A stretch of 26,632 bases of DNA from Hydrogenothermaceae bacterium (GTDB lineage: Bacteria; Aquificota; Aquificia; Aquificales; Hydrogenothermaceae), in the NCBI GenBank assembly GCA_026984355.1, contig JALSSG010000274.1:1-26632 (forward strand). The letters are read 5' to 3'. The position numbers were made by a program, and so were the translations under genes. The notes below the pieces were generated by a model. It saw only the letters and a program-made list of their open reading frames with translations. It was not told the DNA's origin and searched no databases. The stretch's first letter is position 1. Each line of letters starts with the position of its first letter. Below, one piece after another: positions 8,889 to 14,934 of this stretch.

Positions 8889-9932
8889 TTAACGTATGCT
8901 TTTTTCTTTCACAGTATCAACAAGAAATTTTACATTTTCTACAGACATATCAGGCATAAGTCCATGTCCAAGATTGAATATATGCCCTGTTTCATTTCCC
9001 CATTTTTGTAAAATTTTTATAGCCTCTTTTGCTATAACTTCTTTTGAAGCATACAGTACTATAGGGTCTAAATTTCCCTGTGCTGATGCTTGATTATTAA
9101 GTTTTTCTTTAACAGTTTCTAAGTCTATCATCCAGTCAACGCTATAAACATCTGCTTTAGAAGTTATCATAGCATCAAAAAATCCAGCAACTCCTTTAGT
9201 AAAATGTATTACAGGCTGATATGTTCTTTTTAAAGAGGATATAATTTTTTTTACAGGTGGTAAAGCAAACTCTTTATAATCATCAGGAGTAAGATAACCA
9301 GCCCAGCTGTCAAATATCTGAACAGCATTTGCTCCTGCAGAAATCTGAAAATTAAGATACTCAATAAGCATATCAGACAGTTTATCAAGTAGTTTTTTAA
9401 AAGCCTGTGGTTTTTCGTACATAAATTTTTTTGTCTTCTTAAAGTCTTTTGAGGTTCTACCTTCTATCATGTATGCTGCAAGAGTAAAAGGAGCACCACA
9501 AAAACCAATAACTGGAATTTCATAATTTATTCTTTTGCCTGTTTGATTTATTATCTCACCAACATAACTTACATCTTTCACATTAAACTGACCAAGCTTT
9601 TCTATATCTTTTTCATTTTCAATAGGGTTTTCAAAAACAGGACCTTCTCCTTCCTTAAAATCAAATCTCATTCCAAGTGATTCTAAAGGAGTTAGAATAT
9701 CAGAAAATATTATTAATGCATCTACACCTAAAATATGATAAGGAAGTAAAGTTGCTTCAACAGCAAGATTTACATCTTTATAAAATTTTTTAAAGTTTCC
9801 AGCTTTTTTCCTTAACTCTCTGTATTCAGGCATGTACCTTCCAGCCTGCCTCATTAGCCATATAGGTGTCCTTTCAACAGGTTCTCTTTTTGCTGCTCTT
9901 ATAAGAAGGTCATTTTTTGGATATATAGACAT
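8889..9932 (-). CDS. hemE: Uroporphyrinogen decarboxylase
   Basis: From the ATG at 9932 the protein is 347 residues. The in-frame ATG 33 bases upstream is less likely because AAAGGAG sits 8 bases before the 9932 ATG and the extra residues are not family-like. HemE removes the four acetate carboxyl groups of uroporphyrinogen III to give coproporphyrinogen III in haem synthesis, in the cytoplasm. Signatures are PIWLMRQAGRYMPEYRELR with Arg28 and Arg32 (substrate carboxylates), FSDIL with the catalytic Asp78, GFCGAPFTLAAYMIEG, and DSWAGYLTP. It is transcribed away from the SCP2 gene, with a perfect TATAAT box about 25 bases upstream of the start. Confidence 0.96.
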   Translation of the reverse strand: MSIYPKNDLLIRAAKREPVERTPIWLMRQAGRYMPEYRELRKKAGNFKKFYKDVNLAVEATLLPYHILGVDALIIFSDILTPLESLGMRFDFKEGEGPVFENPIENEKDIEKLGQFNVKDVSYVGEIINQTGKRINYEIPVIGFCGAPFTLAAYMIEGRTSKDFKKTKKFMYEKPQAFKKLLDKLSDMLIEYLNFQISAGANAVQIFDSWAGYLTPDDYKEFALPPVKKIISSLKRTYQPVIHFTKGVAGFFDAMITSKADVYSVDWMIDLETVKEKLNNQASAQGNLDPIVLYASKEVIAKEAIKILQKWGNETGHIFNLGHGLMPDMSVENVKFLVDTVKEKSIR

Positions 9933-9956
9933 TAAAAAACTCCTTTTTTGAAAAAA

Positions 9957-9985
9957 ATTATACACGTTAGATATTTAAAATTTAA
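9957..9985 (-). promoter_or_regulatory. Promoter for hemE
   Basis: A perfect minus-strand -10 box TATAAT lies at 9962-9957. A weak -35 (TTAAAT, 9985-9980) is spaced 17 bases. Transcription would start near 9950, leaving a leader of under 20 bases to the AAGGAG site. It overlaps the divergent SCP2 promoter. Confidence 0.45.
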
Positions 9986-10002
9986 GATTTTAATGCTATA
10001 TT
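9974..10002 (+). promoter_or_regulatory. Promoter for the SCP2-domain gene
   Basis: TTTAAA (9974-9979) and TATATT (9997-10002) are spaced 17 bases, and the -10 is preceded by TG at 9994-9995, making it an extended -10. The AT-rich setting raises the chance of a false match. Confidence 0.4.
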
Positions 10003-10045
10003 TAAATTTACAATAACAAAAAAAACAAAAAAGGAGGATTGTACA

Positions 10046-10429
10046 ATGGCAAAATTTTTATCAGAAGAATGGATAAAACAGTACGCAGAAGTATGGAACA
10101 GCGATGAAGAATTAGTAAATGGTCTTAAAGGCTTTAATGCTACTGTTAAATACTTCATTGAAGGAAGTGACCAACCACCTGTTTATGTAAAAATTGAAGA
10201 TGGAAAAGTTGTTGAGGCAGGTCTTGCAGAAGAAGGTAAAGAATATGATTTTGAAATGTGGGCATCTATTGATAACTGGAAAAAACTTGCTACAGGTGAG
10301 CTTGGTCCTAAAAAAGCTATGATGTTTAGAAAACTTAAATTTAAAGGTGATATGGCTACAGCTATGGCTAAAATGGGACCTTTTTCAAGGTCTTTACAGG
10401 ATATGTCAAAAGTTCCTACTGACTGGTAA
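10046..10429 (+). CDS. SCP2 sterol-binding-domain protein
   Basis: The protein is 127 residues and is essentially one SCP2 (sterol carrier protein 2) fold. The characteristic elements are the beta strand VYVKIEDGKVVEAG (about 50-63), the helix-forming WASIDNWKKLATGELGPKKAMM (about 74-95) and KLKFKGDMATAMA (about 98-110). SCP2 domains bind lipids or other hydrophobic ligands in a tunnel. In bacteria, stand-alone forms are common but mostly without known ligand. It has no signal peptide, so it is cytoplasmic. AAAAAAGGAGG lies 8 bases before the ATG. It is a single-gene unit with its own promoter and terminator, divergent from hemE and convergent with motB2, whose 3' end it overlaps by 14 bases. 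Biological role unknown. Confidence 0.85.
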   Translation: MAKFLSEEWIKQYAEVWNSDEELVNGLKGFNATVKYFIEGSDQPPVYVKIEDGKVVEAGLAEEGKEYDFEMWASIDNWKKLATGELGPKKAMMFRKLKFKGDMATAMAKMGPFSRSLQDMSKVPTDW

Positions 10430-11159
10430 TTTTAGAGGACACCTTTGAGGTGTCCTTTTTATCTTTATCTTTCATTAAATCTGCCCTTAGTTTTTTAACC
10501 TGAATTAATATCTCCACTCTATCATTTCTTCTTTTTAAAAGAGGATGGTTCCATGTATAAATTGGTCTTGTAGCTCCATATCCAGAAACAGATAATTTTT
10601 TAGGGTCTACACCAGATTTTATTAAAAACTGGGCAACAGAAACAGCTCTTTTTACAGATAAATCCCATGCATCTTTAATATCAGGATTTTTCTTAACCTT
10701 ATCGGAACTGGTATGTCCTTCTATTCTTATTTCTAAGTCATCTTTAGATAGAGCTTTTAATACTTCTGATATTTTTGTTAATGCTGTTTTTGATTTGTCT
10801 GTTAGATGATAGTCATCTTTTTTGAAAGTAATATCATTAAACAGTCTAATAAGAACGTAGTTTTCTATAACAGCTATTTGATATGCATGAATTGGTAAAA
10901 CCCTTTGTATTCTTTTTTTTACTTCTTTAGCTACATCTTTTGGTAGAAGGTTTATAGGTGGTAAAACAGCAACAGTTTTAGAGGCAAACGTTACCTCTTC
11001 TCCCTGAAAATACCACAAGAATTTCATCAGCTTCTTTATATCAAGAACACTCATAGAGTATAGAAGGATAAAGAATGTAAGAAGCAAAGACATTAAATCA
11101 CTAAAACTTATAATCCATGCTGGTGCACTTGGACATTCTTCTTTCTTTTTTCGTGCCAT
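10416..11159 (-). CDS. motB2: Flagellar stator protein MotB, second copy
   Basis: From the ATG at 11159 (AGGTGG just upstream) the protein is 247 residues. A GTG three codons earlier is less likely. It has a short cytoplasmic tail, one membrane helix at about 13-37 with the proton/sodium-binding Asp21 in FSDLMSLL, and a C-terminal OmpA/MotB peptidoglycan-binding domain at about 105-228. Compared with MotB1, the Asp of GHTD is Ser151 (GHTSSD), while Arg171 of LSxxRA is kept. The C-terminal tail is Lys/Asp/Ser rich. It starts one base after the motB1 stop and shares its first nine residues (MARKKKEEC), so the pair probably arose by duplication. It may form a MotA stator alone or mixed with MotB1. 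In Aquifex aeolicus a similar MotA-MotB1-MotB2 set is reported to be sodium driven. Confidence 0.88.
   Translation of the reverse strand: MARKKKEECPSAPAWIISFSDLMSLLLTFFILLYSMSVLDIKKLMKFLWYFQGEEVTFASKTVAVLPPINLLPKDVAKEVKKRIQRVLPIHAYQIAVIENYVLIRLFNDITFKKDDYHLTDKSKTALTKISEVLKALSKDDLEIRIEGHTSSDKVKKNPDIKDAWDLSVKRAVSVAQFLIKSGVDPKKLSVSGYGATRPIYTWNHPLLKRRNDRVEILIQVKKLRADLMKDKDKKDTSKVSSKITSQ
10436..10460 (+). terminator. Intrinsic terminator after the SCP2 gene, inside motB2
   Basis: AGGACACC (10436-10443) pairs perfectly with GGTGTCCT (10449-10456) around a 5-base loop, followed by T residues to 10460. It lies 7 bases after the SCP2 stop and within the last codons of the opposing motB2 gene. On the minus strand the hairpin is not followed by a U tract, so it should act in the plus direction only. 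Confidence 0.85.
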
Positions 11160-11160
11160 T

Positions 11161-11856
11161 TTATCCACCTACATCAATTACGAATTCTATTCTTCTATTT
11201 TTAGCTCTACCTTCTGGTGTATCATTTGGAGCTATTGGTCTGTACTCTCCATATCCTCTTGCAGATATAAGTTTTTCTGGATAACCACACTTCAAAAATA
11301 TTCTTAACACATTTACAGCTCTTTCTACAGAAAGTTCTAAGTTTGTTTTTCCATTTTTTAAAGGAAGATTATCAGTATGTCCTTCTATAGTTAGAGGAAA
11401 TTCCAGTATTTTTAACCTTTCACACATCTGTGTCAAAAGAGGAACAACAAAGCTATAAGGATACGACCTACCAAGAGGAAACATTTTATCTGAATTCAGT
11501 CTTAGTCTTATAAGAGAGCCATGAGATTGAATTTCTGCATCAATACCTGCTGTTTTTAATGTTTGTTGTAGTTTTTCAAGTTCATGCTTTAACCTTTTTT
11601 TCTTCTCAAGCTTTGGATACATATCAGGAAACTGAACCACACCTTTTGGAGCATTTAATATTTTTGATTCATGGATAACTTTTCTACCACCTAAAGACTC
11701 TGTTATACCTTTTATAACCATATGAAACTTTTCAAGTGATATAGTTCCCATCGAAAATAGGAGGATAAAGAAAGTAAGAAGTAAAGACATTAAGTCTCCA
11801 AAACTTATAAGCCAGCCTGGTATACCTTTACATTCTTCTTTTTTTTTACGAGCCAT
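11161..11856 (-). CDS. motB1: Flagellar stator protein MotB, first copy
   Basis: The 231-residue product has a basic cytoplasmic tail, a single membrane helix at about 13-37 with the ion-binding Asp21 in FGDLMSLLLTFF, a plug/linker, and an OmpA-like domain at about 110-230 with EGHTD (Asp162) and LSVERA (Arg179), the pair that contacts diaminopimelate in OmpA-like proteins. It anchors MotA to peptidoglycan and carries the ion path of the flagellar motor. The start ATG overlaps the motA stop by one base. The codons for residues 4-6 form a run of nine A residues. With an intact GHTD motif this is the more conventional of the two MotBs here. Confidence 0.92.
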   Translation of the reverse strand: MARKKKEECKGIPGWLISFGDLMSLLLTFFILLFSMGTISLEKFHMVIKGITESLGGRKVIHESKILNAPKGVVQFPDMYPKLEKKKRLKHELEKLQQTLKTAGIDAEIQSHGSLIRLRLNSDKMFPLGRSYPYSFVVPLLTQMCERLKILEFPLTIEGHTDNLPLKNGKTNLELSVERAVNVLRIFLKCGYPEKLISARGYGEYRPIAPNDTPEGRAKNRRIEFVIDVGG

Positions 11857-12617
11857 TATTCTTGACCAGCCTTAACACCTAAAAGTGCCATAAGTTTACT
11901 TCTAAGCAGATTTGGATTAACACCTTTGTTAATCGCATCTACCACAAGTAGATAACTTTCTTTGTATATAAGAGCTAAGTCTTTATAGTATTTGAGTTTT
12001 TTGGATACAGGAACACAAAGAGCATTTGCAAGAATAGCTCCATACAAAGTAGTAATCATTGCCACTGCCATACCAGGACCTAAAGCTGAAGGGTCATTAA
12101 GGTTTTGTAGCATCTGAATAAGACCAATCAGCGTACCTATCATACCAAATGCTGGAAAAAGTTCTCCTAAAGCTTCCCATACACTTACTTCTGTAGATAA
12201 TTCCTGTTCTATTTTAGTCAGAGCACTTTCAGCATTACTTTTTATCTCTTCTATATCCTGTCCATCTATAAGCATTCTCATTAAGTCTCCAAAGAAAGGG
12301 TCTTTCTGGTAGTAATTATCTATATCTGATTCTAAAGCAAGTATACCTTCCTTTCTTGCTTTATTAGCCACTTCCACAAGAAAGTCAATATGTTCCATAG
12401 GGTTTGGAAGTCCTGGATTTAAAGCTTTTTTTATGGAAACAAGACCTGTAATAAAATCTTTTAATGGAAATGATGTCATGGAAGCAGCCAGACCACCACC
12501 AACTGTTATAAGTAGTGATGGTATATTAACAAATGCAAGAGGACTGCCACCTATTGAAATTGCTATAATTATAAGTAAAAAAGCTCCTGCTATACCTATA
12601 ACTGTTGATATGTCCAC
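11856..12617 (-). CDS. motA: Flagellar stator protein MotA
   Basis: The protein is 253 residues, the short PomA-like MotA length, with four membrane helices at about 5-22, 32-49, 152-172 and 183-201. Conserved torque residues are visible: ARKEGILALE with Arg88 and Glu96, the usual charged pair that contacts FliG. The helix-3/4 block FPAFGMIGTLIGLIQML and GPGMAVAMITTLYGAILAN is typical of PomA/MotA. MotA forms a pentamer around a MotB dimer in the inner membrane. The start is GTG at 12615-12617, with AGAGGG six bases before it, and no ATG upstream fits. It is 10 bases downstream of the PilZ gene and overlaps motB1 by one base. Confidence 0.95.
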   Translation of the reverse strand: MDISTVIGIAGAFLLIIIAISIGGSPLAFVNIPSLLITVGGGLAASMTSFPLKDFITGLVSIKKALNPGLPNPMEHIDFLVEVANKARKEGILALESDIDNYYQKDPFFGDLMRMLIDGQDIEEIKSNAESALTKIEQELSTEVSVWEALGELFPAFGMIGTLIGLIQMLQNLNDPSALGPGMAVAMITTLYGAILANALCVPVSKKLKYYKDLALIYKESYLLVVDAINKGVNPNLLRSKLMALLGVKAGQE

Positions 12618-12627
12618 GATATCCCTC

Positions 12628-13683
12628 TTATTCTATATATTTTCCACGGTACTGTTTTAAAAGCTGTTTTTGTTTTTGATTAATAAATGTTTTTAAAAAT
12701 TCTTTATCTTCTTTTTTCATTTCTATAAATTTTGCTCCAAGGCATATTTTCTTACCTGTTTCTCTTGCATTTTTAATTACAGCTTTAGCTTCAATATTCA
12801 TATCATTTATCCTTAGATGTACAGTTATTTCAGTTCCTATAGATAGCTTTTTATTTCGTGCTTCCAAAATAGGTAAACAAAATCCAAATCCTTCTATACT
12901 TATATCGGTTGTTTCGGTACTTATTTTTACCTTTGTACCTTCTTTGGTCTCTAATTCAACAAGCAACGGAATATTCTCTTTTAAACGGAATTCTTCCCTG
13001 CGGTTTATAGATTCAAGTTTGAATGTATGAGGTAGTTTTACTATATACTTGCCATCTTCTGTAATTATATCCTTTATAGTTTCTTCAAAAGCATAAATAG
13101 CATCATCTTGTCTTATAAAACGAATTCTAACCTTTGAGCCTACATTAAAATCAAAAGGTGGTTTTTTATCTACAAGCCACCAATATGTATATAGTTCGTC
13201 TTTGTCATATAAAGCTACCGGATATATATGTCTATTTTCCGAAATAAGATTACCTGTTTGGTATATATCAATATCTTTTGTTGATACTAAAGGAACATAA
13301 GGGGGAATTTTATCAAAGCCTAACTTCCTTCTTATCCTTCTTATAAGATTTTCATCAAAATCAGGATTTTCCTTTATGTAAAGGTCTATAACTCTTTCAA
13401 AAGGAGCTTTAAATTCAAGAACCAAAAAAGGGTCTCTTTTTAGCTTATTAGAGTAGTTCCATAGTAGTTTTGCTTCTTCTTTTGTCAGGCCTAAATCTTG
13501 GGCATAATCAAAAAACAGCTTTTTTAGGTATCTGTAGTTTATGTACTCTTTTATTCTATCTGTATAATAAAGACCAAGACCAACAAGTATAAAAACTGCA
13601 AGTACTATAAAAAATATTATTACATTAGTAGATTCAACAGTTTGTCTAAATGCTTCAACAACAATATTTACTCTTTCGTCCAT
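12628..13683 (-). CDS. Membrane-anchored PilZ-domain protein, YcgR-like
   Basis: The 351-residue protein has one N-terminal membrane helix at about 21-40, a helical cytoplasmic segment to about 125, a YcgR-N-like beta domain at about 130-222, and a PilZ domain at about 224-345. The c-di-GMP motifs are intact: RREEFR (Arg229 and Arg233 of RxxxR) and DISIEG (260-265). YcgR proteins slow flagella by binding the stator or switch when loaded with c-di-GMP. This one is first in an operon with motA-motB1-motB2, 10 bases before motA, which supports a brake function at the stator. The membrane helix and the long helical spacer are additions to classical YcgR, which is soluble. A purine site (AAGGAA) precedes the ATG. 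Confidence 0.82.
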   Translation of the reverse strand: MDERVNIVVEAFRQTVESTNVIIFFIVLAVFILVGLGLYYTDRIKEYINYRYLKKLFFDYAQDLGLTKEEAKLLWNYSNKLKRDPFLVLEFKAPFERVIDLYIKENPDFDENLIRRIRRKLGFDKIPPYVPLVSTKDIDIYQTGNLISENRHIYPVALYDKDELYTYWWLVDKKPPFDFNVGSKVRIRFIRQDDAIYAFEETIKDIITEDGKYIVKLPHTFKLESINRREEFRLKENIPLLVELETKEGTKVKISTETTDISIEGFGFCLPILEARNKKLSIGTEITVHLRINDMNIEAKAVIKNARETGKKICLGAKFIEMKKEDKEFLKTFINQKQKQLLKQYRGKYIE

Positions 13684-13710
13684 ATCTTATTCCTTAAAGG
13701 GTTTTATATA

Positions 13711-13737
13711 TCATCGGATTTTTACTTTGGAGATATA
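13711..13737 (-). promoter_or_regulatory. Candidate sigma-28 (FliA) promoter for PilZ-motA-motB1-motB2
   Basis: On the minus strand TATA (13737-13734), 15 bases, then TCCGATGA (13718-13711) follows the flagellar sigma-28 pattern TAAA-N15-GCCGATAA with 3 of 4 and 6 of 8 matches. It lies 28 bases before the PilZ-gene ATG. Stator genes are often FliA-dependent. Confidence 0.4.
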
Positions 13738-13745
13738 AATTCAGT

Positions 13746-13773
13746 TTGAATTTACTACAAATAATAGTATTAT
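13746..13773 (+). promoter_or_regulatory. Candidate promoter of the peptide-modification operon
   Basis: TTGAAT (13746-13751), a 16-base spacer and TATTAT (13768-13773) resemble a sigma-70 promoter. Transcription would begin near 13780, leaving about 37 bases before the precursor ATG. Confidence 0.4.
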
Positions 13774-13774
13774 T
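13760..13774 (+). promoter_or_regulatory. Palindrome over the -10 box, possible operator
   Basis: AATAATA-G-TATTATT is a perfect 7-1-7 inverted repeat covering the proposed -10 box. Its size and geometry resemble Fur/PerR-family operators, but the sequence is not their consensus, and such palindromes arise by chance in DNA this AT-rich. Confidence 0.3.
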
Positions 13775-13816
13775 AATTAAAGGTAAAATATAAAAAAATA
13801 CTTGGAGGTTATTGTT

Positions 13817-14122
13817 ATGAAGAAAAAAATAACTACAGCTGTAGTTGGTTCTGTAGCTTTATCACTATCAGCTTCACACGCAGATATATTAGACTTTTCT
13901 AAAGGGAAAGTTTCAGAAAGTAGGAATATACTCCTTGCAAAAAGTGATGGAGAAATGACATGTGGTAAAGAGATGAAAGAAAAAATGAAAGAATGTAAAA
14001 AAATGATGGAAGAGGCAAAATGTGGGAAGAAGATGAAAGAATGTAAAACCATAATGGAAAAAATGAAATCAAAAGAAAAGGCAAAAGAAATGGCCTGTGG
14101 AAAATGTGGTTCAATGATGTGA
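13817..14122 (+). CDS. Exported Cys/Met-rich precursor peptide of an MNIO system (bufferin/HvfA-like)
   Basis: The start is the ATG at 13817 with GGAGG eight bases before it; an upstream TTG at 13802 precedes the ribosome site. The product has 101 residues. A Sec signal peptide covers about 1-22 (MKKKITTAVVGSVALSLSASHA), followed by a spacer to about 44. Residues 45-101 hold all six Cys (49, 60, 69, 76, 94, 97) and eleven Met among Lys and Glu. Four Cys are followed by Gly, and the motif CGK recurs (CGKEMKE, CGKKMKE, CGKCG). Placement directly before an MNIO enzyme and a DUF2063 partner marks it as a RiPP precursor whose Cys are likely oxidised to thiooxazole- or oxazolone/thioamide-type groups that bind copper. 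The exact chemistry is inference. An unmodified metallothionein-like peptide is the alternative. Confidence 0.85.
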   Translation: MKKKITTAVVGSVALSLSASHADILDFSKGKVSESRNILLAKSDGEMTCGKEMKEKMKECKKMMEEAKCGKKMKECKTIMEKMKSKEKAKEMACGKCGSMM

Positions 14123-14934
14123 TAAAAGGTGCGGGGCTTGGTCTTCGTACCGCTTTTATTGAACAAGTATTTGATAACCCAATAAAACCTGACTGGTTTG
14201 AGATTGCTCCTGAGAACTGGATAAAAAAAAGAGGTTATTTTAGAAAATTATTTGAAAAGATTAGAGAAAACTTTCCTGTAGCTTGCCACGGATTATCACT
14301 TTCTATAGGAAGTCCAGAACCAGTTAATAAAAAATTCTTAAAGGATTTGAAAGATTTTTTAGATTACTATGAAATAAAAATCTATTCAGAACATTTATCT
14401 TTCTCTTACTTAGATGGAAAAAATCTATTCGAACTTTTTCCTTTACCTTTCACAAAAGAAATGGCATATTTCATATCTGATAAAATAAATCAGGTTCAAG
14501 ATTTTTTAAACAGGACACTTATAATTGAGAATATATCTTATTATTATGTTCCTTATATGGAAATTTCAGAAACTGAGTTTATAAAAACAATCTTAAAAAA
14601 GACAGGTGCAAAACTTCTATTAGATGTAAATAATGTTTATGTAAATAGTGTAAATCATGGATATGACCCGTACAAATATATATGTAGCTTCTCTTCTGAT
14701 GATGTAGCTTACATACATATAGCAGGCCACCATAAGATAGACGATAATCTAATAATAGATACTCATGGAAATGAAATAACCAATGAAGTTTATAAACTAC
14801 TTGATTTTACATTGGATAAAATAGGATATAAACCAGTACTTCTTGAACGAGACAATAATATTCCACCTTACAACAAGCTTTTAGATGAGTATATGAAGCT
14901 AAAATCTAGAGTTGAAAAGTATGAAAGAGTTTAA
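14104..14934 (+). CDS. bufB: DUF692/MNIO multinuclear non-haem iron oxidase (BufB/HvfB-like)
   Basis: The 276-residue protein is a DUF692 TIM barrel. MNIO enzymes use two or three iron ions and oxygen to convert Cys residues of peptides. Metal-site motifs seen in order are EIAPENW (33-39), His62 in HGLSLSIGS, SEHL with His97, IENIS with Glu142/Asn143, LDVNN (Asp174, Asn176), His185 in NHGYDP, HIAGH (His205, His209), DTHG (219-222), and LERD at 247-250. All conserved positions I know appear intact. It overlaps the precursor gene. The ATG at 14104 gives MWFNDVIKGAG, and a GTG at 14119 (GTGA overlap with the precursor stop) gives MIKGAGLGLR, closer to the usual family start. Neither has a strong ribosome site, which fits translational coupling. 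The substrate should be the peptide encoded immediately upstream. Confidence 0.92.
   Translation: MWFNDVIKGAGLGLRTAFIEQVFDNPIKPDWFEIAPENWIKKRGYFRKLFEKIRENFPVACHGLSLSIGSPEPVNKKFLKDLKDFLDYYEIKIYSEHLSFSYLDGKNLFELFPLPFTKEMAYFISDKINQVQDFLNRTLIIENISYYYVPYMEISETEFIKTILKKTGAKLLLDVNNVYVNSVNHGYDPYKYICSFSSDDVAYIHIAGHHKIDDNLIIDTHGNEITNEVYKLLDFTLDKIGYKPVLLERDNNIPPYNKLLDEYMKLKSRVEKYERV

Noticed and set aside
13777..14166. Minus-strand 129-codon open frame, and a shorter one at 13899-14114, across the precursor gene
   Set aside because: They are Phe/Ser/Ile-rich antisense shadows of the Lys/Glu/Met-rich precursor, have no ribosome site and no recognisable family.
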